Shown here: one piece after another, positions 1 through 6,813 of the stretch
How the letters are laid out: the number at the start of each line of letters is the position of its first letter
Position numbering within the stretch: position 1 is the stretch's first letter
Assembly: GCA_017627765.1 (NCBI GenBank)
Contig: JAGAGD010000026.1
Span: 1 to 33,714, forward strand
DNA: 33,714 nt
DNA from: Prevotella sp.
GTDB lineage: Bacteria > Bacteroidota > Bacteroidia > Bacteroidales > Bacteroidaceae
Direction: 5' to 3'
Position numbers and translations under genes: made by a program
Notes under the pieces: model-generated
What the model saw: the letters and a program-made list of their open reading frames with translations, nothing else
The model's database searches: none
Told to the model about the DNA's origin: nothing

Positions 1-73
1 AGAAGATAATGTTACTTACAGATACATTTTCTTTCGCTTAATAAATAATTAACAAACTATATTTTTTTGTATC

Positions 74-553
74 ATGAAAAGAAAAAGACATTTGTTGCTC
101 CTGCTGTTTGGAGCCGTGCTGATGAGTTTCTCTGCATTGTCAATTATAAGTTGTGAAGAAAAAGAAGAGCCTGATACTATCGCAACACGATGTGTTACTA
201 TCCATATAGTAAATGAAACTCCAGAGACGTTATACGTTGATGGATATTCTCGAGAAGAGTATTTATTGTTGGATCATTATTTTGATACATTGCTAAGCCG
301 CAAATACTTTCCTGGGCAGACGTACATAATACCACCCAAAGAAAAGAAAGGCATACTAGTGCTCTATTATACATTTAATGAAATTCACGATGACAACACC
401 AATGTTTGGATAAAGGTTGTCAGACGGAGTACAGTTGAAAGGCATAGCATAGAGGAGATAAGAGAGAACAATATTAATGACGGAATCTATAGATTCTCTT
501 TGGGCGAGCTAAAGAAAATGGGTGGCGTGTTTGTTATTCGCGATAATAAATAA
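74..553 (+). CDS. Putative lipoprotein, paralogue of the next gene
   Basis: I do not recognise a named family. The 159-residue product starts with a basic stretch (KRKRH) and a leucine-rich hydrophobic core, then a cysteine at residue 27 in the context SIISC followed by acidic residues. That is a lipoprotein signal peptide of the loose Bacteroidota kind, and the run of acidic residues after Cys27 resembles a surface-export signal. The mature part carries a segment with an IYVDG-like core (TLYVDGYS) and a later WIKVVRRST...EEIRENNINDG block, both shared with the gene that starts 17 bp downstream. Small beta-rich lipoproteins of this sort are common and uncharacterised in the phylum. The start ATG is the first in frame and is followed directly by the signal peptide. 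No clear promoter is visible in the 73 bases before it, so the gene may belong to an operon that begins outside the window. Confidence 0.8.
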   Translation: MKRKRHLLLLLFGAVLMSFSALSIISCEEKEEPDTIATRCVTIHIVNETPETLYVDGYSREEYLLLDHYFDTLLSRKYFPGQTYIIPPKEKKGILVLYYTFNEIHDDNTNVWIKVVRRSTVERHSIEEIRENNINDGIYRFSLGELKKMGGVFVIRDNK

Positions 554-570
554 TAAAAAAACAATAGGCC

Positions 571-1023
571 ATGAAAATCTTAAAATTATTGATAGTGCTG
601 TTTCTTACAGCTTCTTTATGTTCTGTCAGTCAATGTGGCTGTGGATATGAAGATAACGCGGCTACAGACATAGAAGTAATAAACAATTCGACAGAGAATA
701 TATATGTTGATGGTGATTTTTATTTACCATCATTGTATCATGCTAAATCCTACAATATAGGAAAAGCGGTAAAAATTGGAGTTGGAGATACTGTTAGAGT
801 ACTTATAGAAGAAGACTTAGATTTTGACTATCCGACTACTGAACGTATAGACCATTTGTGGATTCGGGTATTAAAGCAAAGCACGATAGACTCTCACACT
901 CCAAAAGAGATTCAAGAGAATAGGATAAATGATGGACTAATAGGTCCAACAATATTTGAAGCGGATAAAAAGAAACATTTAGTCTATCCAGATGATTTCA
1001 ACAAAGATGAATGGAGAATATAA
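571..1023 (+). CDS. Putative lipoprotein, tandem paralogue
   Basis: This 150-residue protein has a hydrophobic N-terminal segment (residues 4-20) and cysteines at 22 and 24 (SVSQCGCGYED); Cys22 is the likely lipidation site. It shares with the preceding gene an IYVDG motif near residue 44 and a block of about 30 residues reading LWIRVLKQST...KEIQENRINDG. The two genes are separated by only 17 bp and are surely co-transcribed, which points to a local duplication with later divergence. The function is unknown. Its stop codon overlaps the ATG of a 42-codon relic reading frame (TAATG). Membrane anchoring is inferred from the signal peptide; nothing in the mature part suggests an enzyme. Confidence 0.8.
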   Translation: MKILKLLIVLFLTASLCSVSQCGCGYEDNAATDIEVINNSTENIYVDGDFYLPSLYHAKSYNIGKAVKIGVGDTVRVLIEEDLDFDYPTTERIDHLWIRVLKQSTIDSHTPKEIQENRINDGLIGPTIFEADKKKHLVYPDDFNKDEWRI

Positions 1024-1151
1024 TGTATCTGTTAGTTACATCATATCCAACCACCTCATTCGGGAACGACGGCAAGGAGCTTGACGGACTGACGAAAGGT
1101 CTGAACATAGTCAAGTCGGCTGACGGAAAGACGGTTAAGGTTATCAGATAA
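1023..1151 (+). pseudogene. Relic of a type IX-type C-terminal sorting tail
   Basis: A 42-codon open frame starts at an ATG overlapping the stop of the lipoprotein gene and ends at TAA 1149-1151. The last part reads DGKELDGLTKG and then LNIVKSADGKTVKVIR. This matches the usual end of large secreted Prevotella proteins: a DGR/K turn, a KG(I/L)(N/Y)IV strand, then DGKTxKVI(R/K) at the C terminus. It has no signal peptide and none of the body such a tail normally follows, so I read it as the surviving end of a lost secreted-protein gene, not a working small protein. The first dozen codons (MYLLVTSYPTTS) look like random sequence fused at a deletion junction. Confidence 0.6.
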
Positions 1152-1155
1152 CATC

Positions 1156-1209
1156 AACGGGAACGATAACGGGAACGGGAACGGGAACGTTAACCTTAAC
1201 TTTAACGTT
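1156..1209 (+). repeat. AACNNN hexamer array, nine units
   Basis: AAC recurs every 6 bases at 1156, 1162, 1168, 1174, 1180, 1186, 1192, 1198 and 1204. The other three bases are GGG, GAT, GGG, GGG, GGG, GTT, CTT, TTT and GTT. The phase is perfect over 54 bp while the second half of the unit varies, so it looks like an aged simple repeat. Confidence 0.85.
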
Positions 1210-1232
1210 AATCGTTATTCCTTAATCTTTAA

Positions 1233-1262
1233 TCGTCCACGATGCAATGGCATCGTGGACGA
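1233..1262. repeat. Perfect 13-bp hairpin
   Basis: Arms 1233-1245 and 1250-1262 are exact inverted copies around the 4-base loop AATG. No T-run follows on either side, so it does not look like an ordinary intrinsic terminator. It may be part of a small palindromic repeat together with the element just downstream. Confidence 0.85.
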
Positions 1263-1263
1263 C

Positions 1264-1312
1264 ATACTCCTCAGTCACTTCGTGACAGCTCCCCTAACTT
1301 AGAGGAGCAATT
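1264..1312. repeat. REP/MITE-like palindromic element
   Basis: Two adjacent hairpins are visible: GTCAC-TTC-GTGAC (1274-1286) and GCTCC...GGAGC (1288-1308). The wording CAGTCACTTCGTGACAGCTCC resembles a palindromic element I have seen between genes of many gut bacteria. Assignment to that family is from memory and would need a genome search. Confidence 0.45.
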
Positions 1313-1346
1313 TCTTTATTTGAGTATTTAATGTCACATAGATTTG

Positions 1347-1418
1347 TTTAACGGGAACGGGAATTTTAACGATAACTCATAACTTATAACTCACAACTCA
1401 TAACTCATTCCCGTTAAA
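1347..1418. repeat. AACTCAT heptamer array inside an 11-bp inverted repeat
   Basis: Five heptamers lie head to tail at 1374-1408 (AACTCAT, AACTTAT, AACTCAC, AACTCAT, AACTCAT). They are bracketed by TTTAACGGGAA (1347-1357) and its exact reverse complement (1408-1418). The right arm contains the helicase stop codon (1414-1416), so the transcript of that gene would end in this stem. It may act in termination or transcript stability; that is inference. Confidence 0.7.
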
Positions 1419-3252
1419 GTTCTTTTATTCTTTCGTATAGTTCTTTGTAGAATGGGTGTTGGGTGATGGTTTGTGAATTGCCCACGATGAAAAGTTTCAT
1501 TCTGGCACGAGTTATGGCTACGTTCATTCGGCGCAAGTCGCGTAGGAACCCAATCTGCCCTTTGTCGTTGGAACGGACAAGGGAGATGAAGATGACATCG
1601 CGCTCCTGTCCCTGAAATCCGTCGATGGTGTTGACAGAGATTAGGTTTCTGAAGGGGCGGAAAGTCTCGCGCTTCTTAATCTTTCGGCGTAGATACTGTA
1701 CCTGAGCCCTGTATGGAGATATTACGCCTATGTCGATGCTCTCGTCTAATATGCGACGGCTACCAATCTTTTGCAGGTAACGCTCTAAGACAAGCAGTGT
1801 AAGTTCGGCTTCGCCCTTGTTGATTCTGCCAAACGACTCGCCTACAAACTGCTCTCTGAACATAGCCTTAGCCTCGTCGTCGACAGCATAGTCGGCTGTG
1901 TCAATCCATTCCATTGGCATGTCGAAGTCGAGAATGCTGCGATGCCTCACCTCTGGGGCTGCTTCTACCTTGCCTTTGTAGAAATAGTCTGACGAGAAAC
2001 GCATGATGGCCTCATTCATGCGGTATTGAGTCTGGAGCAAGACCACGCGGTCGGGATGATTCTTCACGAGTCGTTCCATTAGCGTGATGGCAAGTCCTTT
2101 CTTTATGGCAGCAATGCTCTTTATCGTAGGAGGCAGCTGGCAGTGGTCGCCAGCGAGTATTACTCTTCGGCATCGGCGCATGGGAATCCAGCAAGCACCC
2201 TCAAGAGCCTGCGCTGCCTCGTCGATGAAGAGAGTGTGGAAAGTCTGTCCGCTCATGAGCCTATGGGCTGCACCCACGAGAGTGCAAGCCACCACACGCG
2301 CCTCGCTGAAAAGCTGGTTGTGGATGCGCAGTTCTATCTCTGTAGCCCTTTCGCGCAGTCGTGCACGCTGCTGATGTCTGCTCTCGCTGCCCTGTCTTTT
2401 GCCGCTCATGCTTCGCAGGGTCTTGCGTATAGCCCACAGTTCGGGATAGTCGGGATGCGACTCGAAGCGGTGTTCGTAGGTGAACGACAGCATCTTGTTG
2501 TTGACACGTGTGGGGTTGCCTATGCGCAGCACGTTGATTTGGCGGTCAACAAGTCTTTCAGAAATCCAGTCGACAGCCATGTTGCTTTGTGCGCAGACAA
2601 GGACTTGGTTCTCTCGTCGCAGCACCTCGCTTATGGCTTCTACGAGAGTTGTTGTCTTGCCTGTGCCAGGAGGACCATGAATAATCATCACGTCCTTAGT
2701 CCAGATAACCTTGTTTACGGCAGACTCCTGAACCTTGTTGAGCCACGGCAGGCTTATTTCCCTCTTTGTTTCGGGAGGAGCAGTCTTGCCGGATGTATTC
2801 AGATAGAAGAAGTCGCGGAGCTGAGCCAGTCGGTTGTCCTTAGCATTGATGGCACGTTGCAGTGCTTCGTCCATAGCCTTATAGCTTGTCTCGTCGAAGG
2901 ATAGGGCAACTCCGAGTTGATCGGCTCGCTCCAGTTCGAGGACAAAAGAACTGTTTGGCACGATGACTACCATACGGTCGCCGTCAACATAGCTGACAGA
3001 GCAAGCTGTAGGCATTTCCTTTCCTTCGCCTCTGAAGAAGACAACCTGTCTTCCATATTCAAAGTTGTGTTCTATGTCGTTGTCTTGTGTGCGGAGCACT
3101 TCAACGGCAAGTTGGTTCATTGCCGTGAAGTAGTTTCTGCCCACTCGCAGCGGAAACCAAGCATCTCCTCTCTTAACCATACGGCTTATGCCCATCGCCT
3201 CTTTCTGAAGGCGATAGTTCTCGCGCTCGCAAGCATATTCCATCTGTAGCAA
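1414..3252 (-). CDS. UPF1/IGHMBP2-like superfamily 1 helicase
   Basis: A 612-residue SF1 helicase of the AAA_11/AAA_12 type. All motor motifs are visible: Walker A GPPGTGKT (193-200), motif Ia region AQSNMAVD (221-228), Walker B DEAA (344-347), motif III GDHCQLPPT (368-376), QYRM (409-412), motif V with DGFQGQERD (544-552), and motif VI NVAITRAR (577-584). The N-terminal ~170 residues form the beta-rich domain of the family. The protein should be a 5'-3' RNA/DNA translocase; bacterial members have no settled role. The start is uncertain. I give TTG at 3252, with an ATG nine bases further in (3243), but the frame stays open upstream and the in-frame codons just before TTG encode LHLQQQRI, which fits the Gln/Leu-rich N terminus of relatives. 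No ATG exists in that extension. It may share a transcript with the acetyltransferase-like gene 111 bp upstream. Confidence 0.92.
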   Translation of the reverse strand: MLQMEYACERENYRLQKEAMGISRMVKRGDAWFPLRVGRNYFTAMNQLAVEVLRTQDNDIEHNFEYGRQVVFFRGEGKEMPTACSVSYVDGDRMVVIVPNSSFVLELERADQLGVALSFDETSYKAMDEALQRAINAKDNRLAQLRDFFYLNTSGKTAPPETKREISLPWLNKVQESAVNKVIWTKDVMIIHGPPGTGKTTTLVEAISEVLRRENQVLVCAQSNMAVDWISERLVDRQINVLRIGNPTRVNNKMLSFTYEHRFESHPDYPELWAIRKTLRSMSGKRQGSESRHQQRARLRERATEIELRIHNQLFSEARVVACTLVGAAHRLMSGQTFHTLFIDEAAQALEGACWIPMRRCRRVILAGDHCQLPPTIKSIAAIKKGLAITLMERLVKNHPDRVVLLQTQYRMNEAIMRFSSDYFYKGKVEAAPEVRHRSILDFDMPMEWIDTADYAVDDEAKAMFREQFVGESFGRINKGEAELTLLVLERYLQKIGSRRILDESIDIGVISPYRAQVQYLRRKIKKRETFRPFRNLISVNTIDGFQGQERDVIFISLVRSNDKGQIGFLRDLRRMNVAITRARMKLFIVGNSQTITQHPFYKELYERIKEL

Positions 3253-3363
3253 TATGCGCTGCTGCTGCAGGTGAAGGATTGAATTGTTAGTTGTTGAGTT
3301 TATATGCTCTTCTTTTGTTTGTAAGTTTATTTGTTAGTTGGGTTTATTGATATCGTCAACAAC

Positions 3364-4014
3364 TCAAAAACTCACAAGATATTTATGCACAAGCTCGAAA
3401 AAGCGGGCATTGTGGGAGCCATCAACAAACTCGTGGCTCACGGTGATAGAGACAGGCATGATGCGACGGTCGCCCCGCTTGATGGCTTTGCCGGCATTCA
3501 TGAGAGGGAAGTTCTGTCCACAGCCTGCAGACACCTGCGGATAGACCACCGAAGTGAAATAGAGTCCGGGAGTGGCTGAGAGATTGATGACGTCGAAGTC
3601 GCCTTGCTCCACAACCTGCTTGTCGGTGAAGTAAGGGTCGCCGTCTTGCGGAACACTGTCGATTATTTCGCGAGCCTGACGATAGAATGTCTGATAGTCT
3701 TTTTCGTAGGGAATACGCACAGTGTAGAATGTCCTGCCAGGGATGGCAATAGGAGTGATTACGTCAATCTTGTCGTAGTAGCAAACTCTGCCCTCAATGT
3801 CCTTACGGTAGCGATACTCGTCAATCTCGTTGGCGGCACGCAGAATGGCATAGAGATATCGCACAAAAAAAGAAGTACCTTCGCGCTTAGATTCTTCAAA
3901 AGCTTCAGTACAGTCAACTTCTGATGTGATGCAAACCCAAGCATTGAGTGCTCCTTGATAGAAAAGATAGTTGTCGCGTCGCGACCAAGTATTTATGTCT
4001 ATAATGTGTTTCAT
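3364..4014 (-). CDS. Chloramphenicol acetyltransferase-fold protein
   Basis: The 216-residue length matches the CAT family (about 210-220). The C-terminal signature SHEFVDGSH (193-201) corresponds to the CAT active site HHAVCDGFH: His194 aligns with the catalytic histidine and Asp198 with the structural aspartate. The N-terminal IDINTWSRRDNYLFY block (5-19) is also typical. CAT enzymes are trimers that transfer acetyl from acetyl-CoA to a hydroxyl. Many chromosomal Bacteroidota members are not known to confer resistance and may acetylate another small molecule. The first histidine of the HH pair is Ser193 here, and the stretch around residues 150-170 differs from classical resistance enzymes. 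Divergent from the flavin reductase gene across 140 bp. I am sure of the fold family, not of the substrate. Confidence 0.85.
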   Translation of the reverse strand: MKHIIDINTWSRRDNYLFYQGALNAWVCITSEVDCTEAFEESKREGTSFFVRYLYAILRAANEIDEYRYRKDIEGRVCYYDKIDVITPIAIPGRTFYTVRIPYEKDYQTFYRQAREIIDSVPQDGDPYFTDKQVVEQGDFDVINLSATPGLYFTSVVYPQVSAGCGQNFPLMNAGKAIKRGDRRIMPVSITVSHEFVDGSHNARFFELVHKYLVSF

Positions 4015-4076
4015 GTTGCAAAATTACTATTTTAATCGTTAATCAACGATATAGAAGTCTAATAATTATCGTTTTT

Positions 4077-4108
4077 TTTGCAGGATTTATTCATTTTATC
4101 TATATTTG
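4077..4108 (+). promoter_or_regulatory. Bacteroidota-type promoter for the flavin reductase gene
   Basis: TTTG at 4077-4080, 20 bases, then TATATTTG at 4101-4108, matching the TTTG / TAnnTTTG consensus. The start codon is 46 bases downstream. Confidence 0.7.
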
Positions 4109-4154
4109 TGCGGTAGTTTAATTGACAAACGAAAAAAGAAAGGAATAGAAAACA

Positions 4155-4724
4155 ATGAGAAAGAATTTCGGAAAGAAGACAGTCGTTACCCCACTGCCAG
4201 TGCTGATAATAGGCACCTACGACAAAGACGGCGTGGCAAACGCCATGAACGTGGCTTGGGGAGGACAGTGCAGCGAAAACCATGTGGCTATAAACATAGG
4301 TCATGTGCGTCAGACACGCGACAACATCGAACTGAAAAAAGCCTTCACGGTGAGTTTTGCAACACGCAAGACCGTTGTGGAGAGCGACTATGTGGGAATA
4401 GAGAGCGGACTGAAGGCTCACGACAAGATGGAGAAGGCAGGACTGCATACAAAGAAAAGCGATTTTGTAGATGCTCCTATCATAGACGAATATCCTCTCA
4501 CACTGGAATGTAAGCTGACACGCATAGAGGAAACTCCAGAAGGAGAGATTAGAGTTGTGGGCGAGGTGGTTAACATGAGTGCCGACGAGTCTATCCTCGA
4601 CGAGAAGGGAAAGATTGACTTAGGCAAACTCGAACCAATCATGTTCGACTCTGCCCAACTGAAATACCGCGTTGTTGGCGAGATTGTAGGCAATGCCTTC
4701 CAAGATGGAGCGAAGCTGAGATGA
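4155..4724 (+). CDS. Flavin reductase-like FMN-binding protein
   Basis: The 189-residue product belongs to the flavin reductase-like split-barrel family. Visible hallmarks are the N-terminal P-x-PVLIIGTYDKDGVANAM region (14-31), AWGGQCSENHVAINIG (34-49), the TRDNIELKKAFTVSFA stretch (54-69) and the S...GIESG...HDK block (76-90). These pockets bind FMN. Members reduce free flavin with NAD(P)H or act as flavoprotein oxidoreductases; the substrate cannot be told from sequence. It has its own promoter and is followed by a long-loop inverted repeat, so it is probably monocistronic. The length is normal for the family. Confidence 0.88.
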   Translation: MRKNFGKKTVVTPLPVLIIGTYDKDGVANAMNVAWGGQCSENHVAINIGHVRQTRDNIELKKAFTVSFATRKTVVESDYVGIESGLKAHDKMEKAGLHTKKSDFVDAPIIDEYPLTLECKLTRIEETPEGEIRVVGEVVNMSADESILDEKGKIDLGKLEPIMFDSAQLKYRVVGEIVGNAFQDGAKLR

Positions 4725-4737
4725 ACTGATTCTGGAG

Positions 4738-4849
4738 GTTATAAGGTTTTGAAGTGGTTGATTTCTTTAGTTCCTAAGCGGTTTAGAGTTTTTAGATTGT
4801 TTAAAAATAACAGGACTAATCTCAACTAACCACATCAAAACCTTATAAC
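4738..4849. repeat. 22-bp inverted repeat with a 68-base loop
   Basis: Arm 4738-4759 (GTTATAAGGTTTTGAAGTGG plus TT) and arm 4828-4849 are inverted copies with a single mismatch. The loop is 68 bases of AT-rich sequence. It sits just after the flavin reductase gene. It could form a long stem in the mRNA, or be the ends of a tiny non-autonomous element. Confidence 0.75.
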
Positions 4850-4857
4850 TTCATAAA

Positions 4858-4882
4858 CCTGACAATCTGACGACCTGACAAT
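4858..4882 (+). repeat. Direct repeat CCTGACAAT
   Basis: CCTGACAAT occurs at 4858-4866 and 4874-4882, with CTGACGA between, so the words CTGAC and GACAAT recur. It is another short-word repeat of the type seen at 1374-1408, placed just upstream of the lipoylation gene. Confidence 0.6.
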
Positions 4883-4911
4883 TTATTATTCTTCAGACAC
4901 ATTAAAAAAGC

Positions 4912-6756
4912 ATGAAATATATTATAATACCGTCAACTGACCACCGCCGCCAGTTGCCTTTCTTTTTTGCCGTAGAAGAGTTTGTGGCAAGACAGTTTAC
5001 CGACGACGATTACTTCTTTATATGGCAAGTGCCACCAACAGCCATGTTAGGGCGCAATCAACTTGCCGACAACGAAGTGAACAAGGACTACTGCAAACAG
5101 AACGACATTAGGATTTTCAGAAGGAAAAGCGGTGGCGGATGCGTTTATGCAGATGACGGATGCCTGCAGTTCTCTTTTATAGTAAGCGATAGCGACACGG
5201 CTTCAACTTTCCAGAGATATATGCAGACTGTGGCAGACGTGCTGAGAAACGTAGGTATTGAAGCCACTCTTTCGGGCAGGAACGACATCTTGGTAGGCGG
5301 AAAGAAGGTTGCAGGGGCAGCATTCTATCGCATTCCTGGCAGGAGCGTTATGCACAACACCCTGCTTTTCAGTACAAATCTTGAGAACCTTTCGCAGGCT
5401 GTTACTCCTCCAACAGCCAAGCTGGACAGCAAGGGTGTGCAGTCGGTAAGCCAGAGAGTGGGAAATGTAGGCGAACACACTTCGCTGTCTATACAACAGT
5501 TCATTGTTTCGGCACGCCAGTTCTTGTGCGGCGATGAATGCAGGATGCTTACCGCAGACGACATGAAGCAGATAGAGAAAATGGAAAAGGAGCTTGCTTC
5601 AGACGATTTCACTTATGGAAAGAATCCTGCTTATACAGTAGTAAGAAAAAAGAACATACCCAATGTGGGCTATGTGGAAGCATACGTTGAAATAAAAAAC
5701 GACATTATCCGAAACATAAACCTTATGGGCGACTACTTCCTGCTTGGCGACATTGACAAGGAACTGCTGCATCGTCTGCGCGGTGTGCGCTTTCATAGAG
5801 ATACAGTAGCCTATGCCCTAAGCGGAGTGGAGTTGCAGAACGTAATAAGAAATATGACTGTCTCTGCCCTGCAACGCTTGTTGTTCGGACGGCGTGAACA
5901 CGTAAGAAAACCAGAATGGCTGAAGATAAGCATAGCTTCGAAGCATCACTACAGCGAGACAGAACACATAATAAACAGGCACGGACTGAACACCATCTGC
6001 ACAAGCGGGCTGTGTCCTAATCGCTCAGAGTGCTGGGCTGCAGGTACGGCTACGCTCATGATAGGTGGAAATATCTGCACGCGTAGTTGCCGTTTCTGTA
6101 ATACGCCAAGTGGCAGACCTCTGCCTTTAGACCCCGAAGAGCCTCAGAAGGTGGCACAGACTGTAAGACAGATGAACTTGCGCTATGCCGTTATTACGTC
6201 GGTAGACCGAGACGACCTGCCCGATTTTGGTGCTTACCACTGGCAGCAGACTATCATGGCAATAAGGAAAATGAATCCAGAGACAGGAATAGAAGTGCTG
6301 ATACCCGACTTTCAGGGACAGGAGGAATGTATAAATGCTGTGTTGGAAGCAAACCCAGACGTAGTTGGACACAACATGGAGACTATCCGCAGGCTAACGC
6401 CAAGAGTGAGAAGCGTGGCGAAATATGAGCAGAGTCTCAGCGTGTTGCGGCAAATATCAGAGCGAGGATTCCATGCTAAGACTGGTTTTATGGTAGGATT
6501 AGGCGAGACCGAAGCAGAAGTTACAGAACTGATGAATGACATTAGGGCAACAGGATGCGTCAGTCTCACTATAGGACAATACCTCCAGCCTACAGCCCGC
6601 CACCTGCCAGTTGCGGAATATATTCATCCAAAGCAGTTTGACCGATATGCAGACATGGCACGTGAAATGGGATTTGAGAATGTTGTCAGTGGGCCGTTGG
6701 TCCGTTCTTCATATCATGCAGAAATGGTTATGAACAAGAAAAACAATAAAATGTAA
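4912..6756 (+). CDS. Lipoate-protein ligase / lipoyl synthase fusion
   Basis: One 614-residue frame encodes two complete lipoylation enzymes. Residues 1 to about 205 are an LplA-type ligase domain (RRKSGGGCVYADDG at 70-83, and KKVAGAAFYR at 131-140 with the substrate-activating lysine). Residues about 215-325 resemble the ligase C-terminal domain. Residues about 332-607 are LipA: auxiliary 4Fe-4S cysteines C363, C368 and C374; the radical SAM CxxxCxxC at C389, C393 and C396; TSVDRDDLPD (429-438); and the C-terminal RSSY (598-601) whose serine ligates the auxiliary cluster. The ligase half would attach octanoate or lipoate to E2 or GcvH proteins, and the LipA half would insert the two sulfurs. 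Usually these are separate genes. The start ATG leads straight into the ligase fold. No frameshift or internal break is seen, and the linker (326-332) is very short. Confidence 0.95.
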   Translation: MKYIIIPSTDHRRQLPFFFAVEEFVARQFTDDDYFFIWQVPPTAMLGRNQLADNEVNKDYCKQNDIRIFRRKSGGGCVYADDGCLQFSFIVSDSDTASTFQRYMQTVADVLRNVGIEATLSGRNDILVGGKKVAGAAFYRIPGRSVMHNTLLFSTNLENLSQAVTPPTAKLDSKGVQSVSQRVGNVGEHTSLSIQQFIVSARQFLCGDECRMLTADDMKQIEKMEKELASDDFTYGKNPAYTVVRKKNIPNVGYVEAYVEIKNDIIRNINLMGDYFLLGDIDKELLHRLRGVRFHRDTVAYALSGVELQNVIRNMTVSALQRLLFGRREHVRKPEWLKISIASKHHYSETEHIINRHGLNTICTSGLCPNRSECWAAGTATLMIGGNICTRSCRFCNTPSGRPLPLDPEEPQKVAQTVRQMNLRYAVITSVDRDDLPDFGAYHWQQTIMAIRKMNPETGIEVLIPDFQGQEECINAVLEANPDVVGHNMETIRRLTPRVRSVAKYEQSLSVLRQISERGFHAKTGFMVGLGETEAEVTELMNDIRATGCVSLTIGQYLQPTARHLPVAEYIHPKQFDRYADMAREMGFENVVSGPLVRSSYHAEMVMNKKNNKM

Positions 6757-6776
6757 ATGTTTTTTACATTATTTTT
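6750..6776 (+). terminator. Weak AT-rich hairpin with T-run
   Basis: AATGTAAA (6750-6757) pairs with TTTACATT (6763-6770) and is followed by ATTTTT. It overlaps the stop codon of the fusion gene. The stem is nearly all A-T, so termination would be weak. Confidence 0.35.
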
Positions 6777-6777
6777 G

Positions 6778-6785
6778 TACCTTTG
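6778..6785 (+). promoter_or_regulatory. Probable -7 box of the metG promoter
   Basis: TACCTTTG fits TAnnTTTG and lies 28 bases before the metG ATG. No clear TTTG is seen at the expected -33 spacing. Confidence 0.45.
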
Positions 6786-6813
6786 CGCTCAAAAATAAAA
6801 TAGCGACAATTTT

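Larger units (their letters stand above)
1152..1413. other. Non-coding spacer of stacked short repeats
   Basis: This stretch between the relic and the helicase gene has no plausible gene. It holds, in order, a hexamer array, a perfect 13-bp hairpin, a palindromic REP/MITE-like element and a heptamer array flanked by an 11-bp inverted repeat; each is listed separately. Confidence 0.8.

Noticed and set aside
1156-1408. Repeat arrays as a CRISPR
   Set aside because: Units are 6-7 bases with no spacers, and no cas gene is present.
2143-2904. 253-codon open frame on the plus strand opposite the helicase gene
   Set aside because: It lies wholly inside a well-supported gene, its translation is Cys/Ser/Leu-rich without domain features, and the minus frame carries all helicase motifs.
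3364-4014. Reading the CAT-fold gene as an antibiotic-resistance gene
   Set aside because: The catalytic His is present, but the active-site context differs from known resistance enzymes, and the gene sits among chromosomal housekeeping genes with no mobile element beside it.
4019-4026. TAATTTTG on the minus strand just before the acetyltransferase-like gene
   Set aside because: It matches a -7 box but lies only 5 bases from the ATG, and the nearest TTG is at 17-base spacing, so it would give an almost leaderless transcript. Not strong enough to list.
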